Shown here piece after piece: positions 16,470 to 25,911 of a stretch of DNA of 64,000 nucleotides. Both the position numbers and the translations under genes were made by a program. The DNA lies in NCBI GenBank assembly GCA_947476285.1, contig CANJPU010000022.1, positions 1-64,000 on the forward strand, read 5' to 3'. The DNA is from Comamonadaceae bacterium. GTDB taxonomy: Bacteria > Pseudomonadota > Gammaproteobacteria > Burkholderiales > Burkholderiaceae_C. Numbering within the stretch: the stretch's first letter is position 1; every line of letters begins with the position of its first letter. The notes under the pieces are model-generated. The model saw only the letters and a list, made by a program, of their open reading frames with translations, did not search any database and was not told the origin of the DNA.

Positions 16470-17501
16470 TCAGGTTACCAGCACCGGTGCGCCCTGGCCG
16501 CGTTCGGCGATGACGCCAATTTCATGCACGGATTCGCCTGCCGCCTTCAAGGTGGCTGCCGTCGCCTGTGCATGGGCTGCGTCCACCACTACCACCATGC
16601 CGATGCCGTTGTTGAAGGTGCGGTTCATCTCGTGGTCGTCGATGCCTGCGGTTTTTTGCAACCAGGCGAACAACTCCGTCTGCGGCCAGCTTCCCTTCTT
16701 CAGGTGGGCGGCGCAGCCCTCGGGTAACACGCGTGGAATGTTCTCCAGCAGGCCGCCACCCGTGATATGGGCCAGCGCCTTGATGGGGTGTAGCGCCAGC
16801 GCGGCCAGCACGTTCTTGACATACAGGCGCGTGGGTTCCATCACCGCCTGGCGAAAAGGCTTGCCGTCCAGTGTGGCGGGCAGGCTGGCGGCTGCGCGCT
16901 CGATGCACTTGCGCACCAGCGAGAAACCATTGGAGTGCACGCCGCTGGAAGCCAGGCCCAGCACCACATCGCCGGGCTTGATATCCAAGCCGGAGAGGAT
17001 TTTTGATTTCTCGACCGCGCCCACAGCAAAGCCGGCAAGATCGTATTCGCCAGCGGGGTACATGCCGGGCATCTCGGCAGTCTCGCCACCTATCAGCGCG
17101 CAGCCCGATAGCTCGCAGCCACGCGCAATGCCGCCAATCACGGCCGCAGCGGTGTCCACATCAAGCTTGCCGCAGGCAAAGTAGTCCAGGAAGAACAGCG
17201 GCTCGGCGCCTTGCACCAGCACGTCGTTCACGCTCATGGCGACCAGATCAATGCCCACGGTGTCGTGCATGTTCCACTCGAAGGCCAGCTTGAGCTTGGT
17301 GCCCACGCCGTCGGTGCCGCTGACCAGCACGGGCTCTTTGTAGCGTTTGGGTACTTCGAACAGTGCGCCAAAGCCGCCTATGCCCGCCAGAACCCCCTCT
17401 CGCATGGTCTTTTTGGCCAAGGGTTTGATGCGTTCAACCAGTGCATCGCCAGCGTCAATGTCCACGCCGGCGTCTTTGTAGGAAAGGGGAGATTGGGTCA
17501 T
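16470..17501 (-). CDS. purM: phosphoribosylformylglycinamidine cyclo-ligase
   Basis: PurM (AIR synthetase) closes the imidazole ring in purine synthesis using ATP. The 343-residue protein opens with [20 protein letters not shown], then [11 protein letters not shown] and [23 protein letters not shown], all diagnostic, and has the glycine-rich [13 protein letters not shown]. Length is typical. It is divergent from the PerM-like gene, a conserved arrangement in Burkholderiales. Confidence 0.97.
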   Translation of the reverse strand: MTQSPLSYKDAGVDIDAGDALVERIKPLAKKTMREGVLAGIGGFGALFEVPKRYKEPVLVSGTDGVGTKLKLAFEWNMHDTVGIDLVAMSVNDVLVQGAEPLFFLDYFACGKLDVDTAAAVIGGIARGCELSGCALIGGETAEMPGMYPAGEYDLAGFAVGAVEKSKILSGLDIKPGDVVLGLASSGVHSNGFSLVRKCIERAAASLPATLDGKPFRQAVMEPTRLYVKNVLAALALHPIKALAHITGGGLLENIPRVLPEGCAAHLKKGSWPQTELFAWLQKTAGIDDHEMNRTFNNGIGMVVVVDAAHAQATAATLKAAGESVHEIGVIAERGQGAPVLVT

Positions 17502-17647
17502 AAGAAGAGGGTGCGAGGGCGCGTGTTGTCTGGCCCGATAGAATTTGGCCTGATTTTAGCTTCGGCGCCGCCCGGCCTGGTTTCTGGCGGCGCGCAGAGG
17601 CCTGACAGCAAGACGCCACCGCGCGGCACCTACATTTTTTGGCCCCA

Positions 17648-18715
17648 ATGCAATTCACATCTACTCAGAAGCAAGTCGCCGCTTGGCTGATGATTGCTTT
17701 TCTGACGGCGCTGGTGTTGTGGTTGCTCGGCCCGGTGCTCACGCCCTTCATCGTGGCTGCCGTGCTGGCCTACGCGCTCACCCCACTGGTGGACCGGCTC
17801 GATGACTTGGGGCGGGGCCGCATCCCGCGTGTCGTGGCGGTAGCAATTGTCGAGCTCTTTCTGATTTTGATACTGCTGGGCTTGCTGCTGATCCTGGTGC
17901 CGATTCTGGCCAAGGAGGTGCCGCTGATCCGAGAGCAATTGCCTTCCCTGTTCGACAACTTCAAGGCGGCTCTGACACCCTGGCTTGAACAGTTTGGCAT
18001 CACCATCTCATTGGATCTTGCCAGCCTGAAGGGTCGCTTCATGACCTACCTCAGCGCCAACTACGAAGAAGCGGTGGGTTCGGTGCTTTCTTCGCTGCGG
18101 GTGGGTGGCAGTGTGGCGCTGTTCGTGATCGGCAATGTGCTGTTGATTCCCGTGGCATTGTTCTACCTGCTGCTGGACTGGAAGCAACTGGTGGCTAAGG
18201 TGCTGGCTCTGGTGCCCCCGAGTGCGCGGCCCAGCGTGGATTCGTTTACCACCGAGGCGGACGAGGTGCTGGGCCAGTACCTGCGCGGTCAGTTGCTGGT
18301 GATGATCACCATGGCAGTGTTCTACAGCGCCGGCCTGTCGCTGTTCGGCCTGGATCTGGCTCTGCCCATCGGCCTGTTTACCGGGCTGGCCATGTTCGTG
18401 CCCTACGTGGGTTTTGGCATTGGCTTGGTGCTGGCCATCCTGGCCGGCGTGCTGCAATTCGCGTCCATGCAGGCCATCGTGATGGTGGCTGTGGTGTACG
18501 GTGCCGGCCAGGTGATCGAGGGCTTCTACCTCACACCTCGCCTGGTGGGGCGACGCATCGGGCTGCACCCGCTGGTGGTCATCTTCGCCTTGCTGGCATT
18601 CGGTCAGTTGTTCGGCTTTGTCGGCGTGCTGGTGGCGTTGCCGGCCAGTGCGGTGCTGTTTGTCGCGATGCGCCGCCTGCGCCAGAGCTACATCGGCAGC
18701 AATCTCTACCAATGA
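17648..18715 (+). CDS. AI-2E family transporter (PerM-like)
   Basis: This 355-residue membrane protein of the AI-2E/PerM family has about eight hydrophobic segments and the conserved stretch MFVPYVGFGIGLVLAILAG, then QVIEGFYLTPRLVG near the C-terminus. Some relatives export autoinducer-2 and others exchange sodium for protons; neither can be chosen from sequence. The ATG at 17648 is preferred to an in-frame TTG three codons earlier. hda follows after 7 bases, so they form one operon. Confidence 0.88.
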   Translation: MQFTSTQKQVAAWLMIAFLTALVLWLLGPVLTPFIVAAVLAYALTPLVDRLDDLGRGRIPRVVAVAIVELFLILILLGLLLILVPILAKEVPLIREQLPSLFDNFKAALTPWLEQFGITISLDLASLKGRFMTYLSANYEEAVGSVLSSLRVGGSVALFVIGNVLLIPVALFYLLLDWKQLVAKVLALVPPSARPSVDSFTTEADEVLGQYLRGQLLVMITMAVFYSAGLSLFGLDLALPIGLFTGLAMFVPYVGFGIGLVLAILAGVLQFASMQAIVMVAVVYGAGQVIEGFYLTPRLVGRRIGLHPLVVIFALLAFGQLFGFVGVLVALPASAVLFVAMRRLRQSYIGSNLYQ

Positions 18716-18722
18716 CGAACCG

Positions 18723-19397
18723 ATGAAACAGATTGCTCTGGATATCGGCCTGGCGCGCGGGCCGACATTGGCCAACTTTCTCGCCGGGCCCAATGAGGCG
18801 GCGCTGCGGCACCTGCAGTTGTGGGCTGGCAGCCCCACGCGTTCCCCGGTGCCCAGCTACCTGTGGGGCGCGAGCGGCGCGGGCAAGACGCATCTGCTCA
18901 AGGCGGTGGAAGAATGCCTGCGTGAACAGGGAGCGAGCTGCGGCTGGCTCGATGCCACCACGCTGGAGCCGCCGCAATTCGACGAGAGCTGGGCCGTGGT
19001 GTTTCTCGACGACGTGCACCTCTACACCGCCGTGCAGCAGCATGCGGCCTTCAACTGGTTTGTCAATGCGCAGGCGCTGCAGCGCGGCGTGCTGGCTGCC
19101 GGCGCGCTGCCACCGGCTGACCTCAAGCTGCGCGAAGACCTGAGAACCCGTCTGGGCTGGGGCCATGTGTTCCAGTTGCAAGTGCTCAGTGAGCCCGAGC
19201 GCCGCGCGGTGCTGCGCCAGGCGGCTGATGCGCGCGGCGTGTTCCTGGGCGACGAGGTGATGGACTACATGCTCACGCGTTTCTCGCGCGACCTGGGCAA
19301 CCTGATGCAATTGCTGGAGCAGCTCGACGGCTACGCCCTGCAGACCAAACGCGCGATCACCATTCCGCTGATCAAATCCATGCTGGAGAGCGAGTGA
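18723..19397 (+). CDS. hda: DnaA regulatory inactivator Hda
   Basis: Hda promotes hydrolysis of DnaA-bound ATP together with the DNA-loaded sliding clamp and so limits re-initiation of replication. The 224-residue protein is a single AAA+ module: Walker A GASGAGKTH at 49-57, Walker B VVFLDDVHL at about 89-97, sensor I/arginine-finger region around LREDLRTRLGWG. The N-terminal MKQIALDIGLA fits the QL(D)LP-like clamp-binding stretch in a weakened form. The HAD gene overlaps its stop by 4 bases. Confidence 0.92.
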   Translation: MKQIALDIGLARGPTLANFLAGPNEAALRHLQLWAGSPTRSPVPSYLWGASGAGKTHLLKAVEECLREQGASCGWLDATTLEPPQFDESWAVVFLDDVHLYTAVQQHAAFNWFVNAQALQRGVLAAGALPPADLKLREDLRTRLGWGHVFQLQVLSEPERRAVLRQAADARGVFLGDEVMDYMLTRFSRDLGNLMQLLEQLDGYALQTKRAITIPLIKSMLESE

Positions 19398-20074
19398 ATC
19401 TGCCCAAGAAGAAACTGGCACTGTTCGATCTGGACCACACTTTGTTGCCCATCGATTCCGACTACGCCTGGGGCGTGTTCACCCAAGACATCGGCTGGAC
19501 CGACCCAGTCGTGTTCCGTGAGCGCAACGATGAGTTCTACGAGCACTACAAGGCCGGCACACTGGACATCCACGACTATGTGCGCTTTGCCACCGAAGCG
19601 GTGCGCCTGCGCGGTGCGGCACAAGCCGAGACTGCCCACGCGCGCTTCATGCAGACCGTCATCGCGCCAGCAATGCGGCCGCAGGCGCTGGCTCTCGTCG
19701 AGCATCACCGCACTGCCGGCGACGAACTGCTCATCGTCACCGCCACCAATGAGTTCGTCACCACGCCCATCGCCCGCGCGTTCGGCGTGCAAGAGTTGAT
19801 CGCGGTGCAGTTGGAACGCGGCGCCGATGACTGGATCACTGGCGAAATCAGGGGCGTGCCCTCAGCCCGGGAAGGCAAAGTCCTGCGTGTTGCACAATGG
19901 CTGGCTGCGCGCGGGCTGGACTGGGGCGATGTTGATCTCACCTTCTACTCCGACTCCATCAATGATCTGGCGCTGCTGGAAAAAGTGGACCATCCCGTCG
20001 CGACCAATGCCGACGACCGGCTGCGCGGCATCGCGCTTGAGCGCGGCTGGCGCATACTTGATTTGTTCAAATGA
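19394..20074 (+). CDS. HAD-IB family phosphatase (SerB/CicA-like)
   Basis: This 226-residue haloacid dehalogenase-fold hydrolase has motif I FDLDHTLLP with D12 and D14, a helical cap domain, motif II near LLIVTATN and motif IV SDSINDLALL with the metal-binding aspartates. The GTG start overlaps the hda stop as GTGA, and pcnB overlaps its own stop as ATGA. The family is HAD-IB, which includes phosphoserine and histidinol phosphatases; the physiological substrate is not evident. The hda-HAD-pcnB-folK order is conserved in related genomes. Confidence 0.88.
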   Translation: MNLPKKKLALFDLDHTLLPIDSDYAWGVFTQDIGWTDPVVFRERNDEFYEHYKAGTLDIHDYVRFATEAVRLRGAAQAETAHARFMQTVIAPAMRPQALALVEHHRTAGDELLIVTATNEFVTTPIARAFGVQELIAVQLERGADDWITGEIRGVPSAREGKVLRVAQWLAARGLDWGDVDLTFYSDSINDLALLEKVDHPVATNADDRLRGIALERGWRILDLFK

Positions 20075-21657
20075 TTAAAAAATTCATCGACAAGCTGCTC
20101 GGCAAGTCCGCCGCGAGCAGCACCGGCCGCCCTAGCTTCGGCAAACGCCAGGAAGTCGGACCCCAGGAGCACGGCATCGATCCCACGCTGGTGGACGAGC
20201 GCGCCCTCAACGTGGTGCACACCCTTCAGCAGGCAGGGCACAAGGCCTACATCGTGGGCGGCGCGGTGCGCGACTTGCTGCTGGGCCTGCGGCCCAAGGA
20301 CTTCGACGTGGCCACCAGCGCCACGCCCGAGCAGGTCAAGAGCCTGTTTCGCCGCGCCTTCATCATCGGGCGGCGCTTTCGCATCGTGCACGTGGTCTAT
20401 GGCCGTGGGCGCGAGCATGAAGTCATCGAAGTCTCCACCTTCCGCGCCTACATGGACAACGCCGCCGCCGAACAAGTGGCCGGCAACGAGAAAACCAGCC
20501 GAACCGAACTGGCTGGCATGAAGCACGCGGTCGACTCCACCGGGAGGGTGCTGCGCGACAACGTGTGGGGACCGCAGGAAGAAGACGCCACCCGGCGCGA
20601 CTTCACCATCAACGCGATGTACTACGACCCTTCGACGCAGACCGTGGTCGACTACCACGGCGGCATCAAGGACGCAAAGAAGCACACCATCCGCATGATC
20701 GGTGACCCGCTGATGCGCTACCGCGAAGACCCGGTGCGCATCATTCGCGCGGTGCGTTTTGCCGCCAAGCTCAGCCCGCTGGGCTTCAAGCTCGACCCCA
20801 AGACAGCCAAACCGCTGATCGGTTGCCAGGCCCTGCTGGAAGACGTGCCGCAAAGCCGGCTGTTCGATGAAATGCTCAAGCTCTTGCAGACTGGGCATTC
20901 ACTGGCCACCATCGCGCAGCTCAAGCTTCTGGGCATGGCGCGCGGCGTCTATCCGCTGCTCGATGTGGTGGTGGAGCGGGCCGATCAGCCTTTCGTCAAC
21001 GCTGCGCTACAGGACACCGACCGCCGCGTCGCCGAAGAGAAACCCGTCGCGCCCAGCTTCTTGTTGGCCTGCGTGTTGTGGGCCGACGTGCGCGACGGCT
21101 GGGCCCAGCGGCTGGAGCGCAGGGAGCATTCATACCCCGCATTGCAGGACGCCATCGACGACGTGTTCAATGCCCGCATCGGCGATGTCTCCGGCCGTGG
21201 CAAGCTCGCCGCCGACATGCGCGAGATCTGGATGATGCAGCCGCGCTTTGAGAAGCGCACCGGCAGCACGCCCTTCGGTCTGGTTGAGCAGCCGCGTTTT
21301 CGCGCGGCATTCGACTTCATGCGCCTGCGCGCCGATGTGGGTGAGGTCGATATCGTGCTGGCCGACTGGTGGCAGGAATTCAGCCAGGCCAGCGATGCAG
21401 TACGCGAGGATTTGGTGGCGCAGTTGCGCGAAGAGCAGCACAAAGGCCCACGCCGGGTGCGCGCAGCCCGTCCGGCGGACAAGGCCGTCGACAATGCGGT
21501 CGACAATGCGATCGATAAAGCTGGCGCCGATCCTGCGCCTGATCAGCCGCCCTCAGGCGGCGACGAGGCGGCGTCCGATGCGCCCCGGAAGCGCAGGCGC
21601 CGCAGGCGCAAGAGCGGCGGTGAAGCCCCCGGTGCGGGGCCTGCCGGCACGGACTGA
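20071..21657 (+). CDS. pcnB: poly(A) polymerase I
   Basis: This 528-residue class II nucleotidyltransferase adds 3' poly(A) tails that speed RNA decay. AYIVGGAVRDLLLGLRPKDF near residue 60-78 holds the GG and the DxD catalytic site (KDFDVAT). TRRDFTINAMYYD and REDPVRIIRAVRFAAKL follow in the order of PcnB rather than CCA-adding enzymes. The C-terminus ends in a Lys/Arg-rich tail (RKRRRRRRKSGG) typical of PcnB. It is coupled to the HAD gene by a 4-base overlap. Confidence 0.93.
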   Translation: MIKKFIDKLLGKSAASSTGRPSFGKRQEVGPQEHGIDPTLVDERALNVVHTLQQAGHKAYIVGGAVRDLLLGLRPKDFDVATSATPEQVKSLFRRAFIIGRRFRIVHVVYGRGREHEVIEVSTFRAYMDNAAAEQVAGNEKTSRTELAGMKHAVDSTGRVLRDNVWGPQEEDATRRDFTINAMYYDPSTQTVVDYHGGIKDAKKHTIRMIGDPLMRYREDPVRIIRAVRFAAKLSPLGFKLDPKTAKPLIGCQALLEDVPQSRLFDEMLKLLQTGHSLATIAQLKLLGMARGVYPLLDVVVERADQPFVNAALQDTDRRVAEEKPVAPSFLLACVLWADVRDGWAQRLERREHSYPALQDAIDDVFNARIGDVSGRGKLAADMREIWMMQPRFEKRTGSTPFGLVEQPRFRAAFDFMRLRADVGEVDIVLADWWQEFSQASDAVREDLVAQLREEQHKGPRRVRAARPADKAVDNAVDNAIDKAGADPAPDQPPSGGDEAASDAPRKRRRRRRKSGGEAPGAGPAGTD

Positions 21658-21662
21658 TCCGC

Positions 21663-22130
21663 GTGACGCAGGAGACGCTTGCCTATGTTGCGCTCGGTGC
21701 CAACCTGGGCGACGCCCAGGGCACTGTGCGCCAGGCGCTGCAATGGCTGGACGAATTGCCCGACACGCGGCTCGTTCGTGCGTCGTCGCTCTACCGTACT
21801 GCGCCAGTTGACAGCAGCGGCCCCGACTACATCAATGCGGTGGCCCAGGTGCGCACACGCATCGACGCGCACAGGCTGTTGAGCATGCTGCAGGGCCTGG
21901 AGCAGCGCGCCGGACGCGAGCGGCCCTACCCGAATGCGCCGCGCACACTGGATCTGGACTTGCTTTTGTTTGGCGATGCGCACACTGCGACAGCGCAGTT
22001 GCAACTGCCGCATCCGCGCATGTATCAACGCGCATTCGTGCTGGTGCCGTTGGCTGAGATTGCGCCAGCGCTTGTTTCGCCAGAGCAACTTCAGGCTGTC
22101 GCAGGGCAGGGTGTGACGCGCATGGCGTGA
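21663..22130 (+). CDS. folK: 2-amino-4-hydroxy-6-hydroxymethyldihydropteridine diphosphokinase
   Basis: HPPK transfers pyrophosphate from ATP to 6-hydroxymethyl-dihydropterin in folate synthesis. The 155-residue protein has YVALGANLGD at the N-terminus, SSLYRTAPVD, and the metal-binding PNAPRTLDLDLLLFG, followed by LPHPRMYQRAFVLVPLAEI. It begins with GTG 5 bases after the pcnB stop and closes this operon. Confidence 0.95.
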   Translation: MTQETLAYVALGANLGDAQGTVRQALQWLDELPDTRLVRASSLYRTAPVDSSGPDYINAVAQVRTRIDAHRLLSMLQGLEQRAGRERPYPNAPRTLDLDLLLFGDAHTATAQLQLPHPRMYQRAFVLVPLAEIAPALVSPEQLQAVAGQGVTRMA

Positions 22131-22139
22131 CACGCGCCA

Positions 22140-22619
22140 TCAGGAAAACCAGGCCACCATCCCCGACTGCTGCGCGCTTTGCGGGTTGGAGCCGGCGTCG
22201 CGCACGCGCTGTAGTGAATCTTCCGTGTCCAGCCCCAGTGACTTGAGCACGCAGGCTGCCGCGCTGCCGGTTCGGCCTATGCCGGCGGCGCAGTGGAGCA
22301 GGACGCTGTCGCCGTTGCGAAGAGACTGTGCGATGTGCTGCACCGAATCGCGGAACACTTGAGGTTCATCGGGCAGACCGAAGTTGCGCATGGGCAGGTG
22401 CAGCCAGCGAAAGGGCACCGTGCCTTGCGCCAGTGCGGCGTGGTAGGCGGGTGAAAGCTCGGCCAGCTCACTGCGCGGTGTGAGGCACACCACCAATGAC
22501 AAACCGCGGCTGCGGGCCAGCGCCTCGAAGGTGTCCCAGTGTTCAAAACGCCCCGGCATGGCGGCCAGCAACAGGGCTCCGGGGACTTCAGCGGGTAACT
22601 TGACGTAGCGAAAAGACAT
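22140..22619 (-). CDS. protein tyrosine / dual-specificity phosphatase-like protein
   Basis: This 159-residue protein contains the complete phosphatase loop HCAAGIGRTG, with nucleophile C110 and phosphate-binding R116. A possible general-acid aspartate is D84 in FGLPDEP. It resembles small bacterial dual-specificity or tyrosine phosphatases that act on proteins, lipids or RNA ends; the target is unknown. It is convergent with folK (9-base gap) and stands alone. Confidence 0.85.
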   Translation of the reverse strand: MSFRYVKLPAEVPGALLLAAMPGRFEHWDTFEALARSRGLSLVVCLTPRSELAELSPAYHAALAQGTVPFRWLHLPMRNFGLPDEPQVFRDSVQHIAQSLRNGDSVLLHCAAGIGRTGSAAACVLKSLGLDTEDSLQRVRDAGSNPQSAQQSGMVAWFS

Positions 22620-22768
22620 GGCGCGATTTTGCCTGTGTGGCCAGATGCAGCAAGGTCTGCTGCGATTGCGCTTGGAATTGCGGCCCGCCGGATGCGAAGC
22701 GGATGTGAAATCCGAAACGGCCCATGCCCGATCATAATCAACGGCTCCACAGAATTATTTTTTGCCCC

Positions 22769-23284
22769 ATGTCAAGCTACCTTGTCCGTCCCGCGCAGGA
22801 CGGTGATGCCGAATCCATCGCCGCAGTTCACGCCCAATCGTCCCACGCGGCCTACGAATCAGTTGCGCCCGCCTCCTCGCAGAGTTTGCCCATGCCCAAG
22901 CGGATCGCTTTCTGGCGCGATGCCATCGAATACGGCGAGCCCTTGTTGCAGGTTGCCCAAGATGGCTCGCGGCTGATCGGATTTGTTGGCTACGACCGTT
23001 CGCGCGATCCGAAGTCGCGCCCCACCACCGGCGAGATCTGGGCTCTGTATGTCGAGCCCGACCACTGGAACGGCGGTGCAGGCCTGGCTCTGTGGGATGC
23101 CGCGCGCGAAGGCCTGATCGAAGAAGGCTGCACCGAGGTCACCATGTGGATTCCGCTTTGCAATGAGCGCGCGATTCGCTTTGCCGAACTCGCTGGTTTC
23201 AAGCGTGAGATCAACACCGCCAAGACCGCACTGATTGGCGGCGTCAAGCTGGAAGAAATCCGGCTCAAACGCAAGCTGGAATGA
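22769..23284 (+). CDS. GNAT-family N-acetyltransferase
   Basis: This 171-residue GNAT protein has EIWALYVEPDHWNGGAGLAL at about 90-109, holding motif A with the R/Q-x-x-G-x-G/A loop in the form HWNGGAGLA, and a following WIPLCNERAIRFAELAGFK that matches motif B (N..A..FYE..GF). The start at 22769 gives a usual N-terminus (SSYLVRPAQDGDAE). It overlaps the methyltransferase gene downstream by 4 bases. Substrate unknown. Confidence 0.85.
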   Translation: MSSYLVRPAQDGDAESIAAVHAQSSHAAYESVAPASSQSLPMPKRIAFWRDAIEYGEPLLQVAQDGSRLIGFVGYDRSRDPKSRPTTGEIWALYVEPDHWNGGAGLALWDAAREGLIEEGCTEVTMWIPLCNERAIRFAELAGFKREINTAKTALIGGVKLEEIRLKRKLE

Positions 23285-24492
23285 ACTTTGCCGTGAGCGC
23301 CGCAGCCGCGTCACCGGCTTCGGTCCACTGGACCGAAGCGAATGAAGCGCACACAGCCTGCTGGCGATCCGAAGCGGGCGTGGCCCCGCCCCGGCGCATC
23401 GTAGTGGTGGACGACACCCTCAAAGCCGATGCCGCACTGCGCTTGGCCGGCGAAGGTGCGGCCTTGTTGTGGCGCGGTGATTTCCACAACGCGCGTCAAC
23501 TGCTGCTGGCCATGGCCCGGCGCATCGATCGCAAGTCGAGCAGGCCGCACAAGTCGGATAAGTCAAATAAGTCGGACAAGTCAGGCAAGCCAGTCGTCAC
23601 CCCCACCCCGCGCGATGCCTTCCAACTGCACCGTCAGGCGCAAGGCCAGCGCGCCCGCTTGCTGGGCAGTGTGCTCGTTCTGCTGGATGCCGACGGCCGC
23701 CTTGCATTGCCGCGCGCACCGGATCTGCGCGCCGCCTGCGGCCAGACTTGGGGTGAGCCGCAGGGCCAGCCCTGTCTGGTTGCGTTGCGCGAATTGATGG
23801 GCCTGGTGGGCGCCTATGAGTGGCGCAAGAAAGGCGTTGAAATTGCGGCGCTGGGCAGCGGGCCGAACAATCGCATTCATCCGCACTACGGCGTGTTCTC
23901 GCCGGTGCGTGGTGAATACCTCGATCTTCTGGCGCAAGAGCCACTGCCTGGTGATGCGCTGGCATTCGACATTGGCACGGGCACCGGTGTGCTGGCGGCG
24001 GTGCTCGCACGGCACGGTGTGCGGCACGTCATTGCCACCGATTGCGACCCACGGGCCATTGCCTGTGCGCGCGAGAACATCGAACGCCTGGGTTTGAATG
24101 GCCGCGTCGAGTTGCTGCGGGCCGATTTGTTTCCGCCCGGGCGCGCGCCGCTGGTGGTGTGCAACCCGCCATGGCTGCCCGCCCGACCTAGCGCGCCAGT
24201 CGAGCGCGCGATCTACGACGAAGACAGCCGCATGTTGCGCGGCTTTCTGGAGGGTCTGGGCCAGCATCTTGAGCCCGGTGGACAGGGCTGGCTCATCCTG
24301 TCGGATCTGGCCGAACACCTGGGCTTGCGCACGCGTGATGAGCTGCTGGCATGGATTGCAGCGGCTGGTTTGCGGGTGCTGGGCCGCAGCGATGTTCGTC
24401 CGCGCCATCCCAAGGCCGGCGATGCGGGCGATCGGCTCCATGCCGCCCGCGCGAAAGAAGTCACCAGCCTTTGGCGACTGGCTGCCGCCTGA
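23281..24492 (+). CDS. class I SAM-dependent methyltransferase, HemK/RlmF-like
   Basis: This 403-residue protein has its methyltransferase domain in the C-terminal half: AFDIGTGTGVLAAVLAR at about 232-248 is the SAM loop and VVCNPPWLPARP carries the NPPW motif of enzymes that modify amide, amine or base nitrogen atoms (PrmC, RlmG, RsmC types). The N-terminal half lacks a known domain and includes a low-complexity Lys-Ser-Asp linker near residues 84-101 built on 9-base DNA repeats. The start overlaps the GNAT gene as ATGA. It probably methylates ribosomal RNA or a translation protein; the target is inference. Confidence 0.82.
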   Translation: MNFAVSAAAASPASVHWTEANEAHTACWRSEAGVAPPRRIVVVDDTLKADAALRLAGEGAALLWRGDFHNARQLLLAMARRIDRKSSRPHKSDKSNKSDKSGKPVVTPTPRDAFQLHRQAQGQRARLLGSVLVLLDADGRLALPRAPDLRAACGQTWGEPQGQPCLVALRELMGLVGAYEWRKKGVEIAALGSGPNNRIHPHYGVFSPVRGEYLDLLAQEPLPGDALAFDIGTGTGVLAAVLARHGVRHVIATDCDPRAIACARENIERLGLNGRVELLRADLFPPGRAPLVVCNPPWLPARPSAPVERAIYDEDSRMLRGFLEGLGQHLEPGGQGWLILSDLAEHLGLRTRDELLAWIAAAGLRVLGRSDVRPRHPKAGDAGDRLHAARAKEVTSLWRLAAA

Positions 24493-24495
24493 GGC

Positions 24496-25386
24496 TTACT
24501 CGAACAGCGCCTCGAAGCCGCCTTCTATCGGCTCAAAGCGTTTGTTGCGCAAGATGAGGCGTGTGGGGCCGGGCAGCGCGCGCTGCGCCACCGAGTGCCA
24601 TTCATCGCCGGGATAACACACAACGCGGGTGTCTTCATGGTCGCGAGGCTCTGGGCGCACCAAAGGCGGCCGGCGTGCCTTGGCTTCGGCCAGCGCACTT
24701 TCCACACTGTCGTGGTGAGACAAATTGATCAGGCTCATCATCTGTGGCGGTGCGATCTCGATCTGTCGGTCCCAGTATTGCTGCAGCGCCTGGCGCGGCG
24801 CCAGCCAGACACTGTCGACTGCTTCGTGGCCGTCATGGCGTGGCAACTGCCCCTGTGGAATGGTCGCCAGAAAGAAGCGCGTGTCGAAGCGCTTGCGCTG
24901 CACAGCGCCCACGCTGCTGATAGGCGGTGTGATCCAGCGCGACCATGGCTGAAGGCGGCGGGCCTGCAGGCGTAGCCCCATCATTTGCGCCACTTCTTCG
25001 AAGCCGCGTCCCTCGCGCATGAGCTCCCACGCCACTGCGGCGCGCGCTTCGTCCGCCCCCTGCGCGTACAGCACGGTCGTCTCTTCAAAGGCTTCGCGAA
25101 TCGCCGCGATGTGAAGCGCTGCCGCAGCCGATTCGCTCAGGTCTGGCTCGTTCAAGGCCCCATGGAGCTCGGTCGCAGACATGTCCAGGCGCTCGTGAAT
25201 CTCAGGCGCCGCGTCATGGGTGTCCACCTTGCCGCCGGGAAACACGAACACGCCGCCATGTACATCCGAAAGCCCATGCCGCTTGACCAGGAAGACTTCC
25301 AGGCCAGTGGGTCCGTCGCGCACCATCACGATGCTGGCGGCAGAGCGAATCGAGGCTGCTTGGGCGGGTGTGCTTTTCTGTTCCAT
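24496..25386 (-). CDS. NUDIX hydrolase, NUDT19-like
   Basis: This 296-residue protein has a split Nudix box: FPGGKVD near residue 50 and, after an insertion, AAIREAFEETTVLYA with the REAxEE catalytic core. The long insertion between the glycine and the REAxEE helix is typical of the NUDT19/RP2 group, which includes peroxisomal CoA diphosphatases in animals. The last Nudix glycine is Thr here (EETT). A CoA- or nucleotide-diphosphate role is inferred. The HPF-like gene lies upstream on the same strand. Confidence 0.87.
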   Translation of the reverse strand: MEQKSTPAQAASIRSAASIVMVRDGPTGLEVFLVKRHGLSDVHGGVFVFPGGKVDTHDAAPEIHERLDMSATELHGALNEPDLSESAAAALHIAAIREAFEETTVLYAQGADEARAAVAWELMREGRGFEEVAQMMGLRLQARRLQPWSRWITPPISSVGAVQRKRFDTRFFLATIPQGQLPRHDGHEAVDSVWLAPRQALQQYWDRQIEIAPPQMMSLINLSHHDSVESALAEAKARRPPLVRPEPRDHEDTRVVCYPGDEWHSVAQRALPGPTRLILRNKRFEPIEGGFEALFE

Positions 25387-25461
25387 GGACCAAGACTAGC
25401 AGAGCCGGGCAGGGCGGCCAAGTTGTCTGTGAAACTGGCTGCTTTTGTGTTCAAACCACCT

Positions 25462-25815
25462 TCAAACCAAATCTTTGCGAATCGTCTCACGGTCACGATG
25501 CTGGTGGCGGTCTAGCTTGCCCAGGGTGTGCTCCAGCATGTTGATCAGTTTTTGCGTCGCGCCGCGAAAGGCTTCATCTTGAGTCGGAGCGTGGTGATTC
25601 ACTGCCAGCGGCTCATAACCGGTCAATCTGGCCTCCAGCATGCAGCGGGTGTCGGCCGCGCCCTTTTTGGCGCCGTTCTCGTCGCTCAGTTGCACTTCGA
25701 TGCGGGTGATGTCCTGACGAAATCGGGCCAGGTTCTCGTTGAGGAAGGCCGCGGCCCAAAGCTCCAGCGACTCCTTGTTCTCGATGCCGTTGCTGGTGTT
25801 GACCTGAATTTGCAT
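25462..25815 (-). CDS. HPF/RaiA-family ribosome-associated protein
   Basis: This 117-residue protein resembles hibernation-promoting factor/RaiA: an N-terminal MQIQVNTSNGIENKESLELW, a central IEVQLSDENGAK strand, and a C-terminal half ARLTGYEPLAVNHHAPTQDE with AF.GA..KL.NML in the last helix. Such proteins bind the 30S decoding centre in slow-growing cells and stop translation. It is the short single-domain form, without the dimerising tail of long HPF. The start at 25815 has an AAGGA site. A longer frame reading through the esterase is an artefact. Confidence 0.82.
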   Translation of the reverse strand: MQIQVNTSNGIENKESLELWAAAFLNENLARFRQDITRIEVQLSDENGAKKGAADTRCMLEARLTGYEPLAVNHHAPTQDEAFRGATQKLINMLEHTLGKLDRHQHRDRETIRKDLV

Positions 25816-25911
25816 ATCGGTTGATCCTTGGTTGTTGACTCGCACTGTGTAGACGGATGAGTTTGCTTGCATCGAAGCGGTATGCTGGCGGCCTGACGGA
25901 GAAAATACCCC

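Noticed and set aside
22122-22140. Inverted repeat ATGGCG/CGCCAT between folK and the phosphatase gene as a terminator
   Set aside because: The stem is short, there is no T-run, and it lies inside the folK end.
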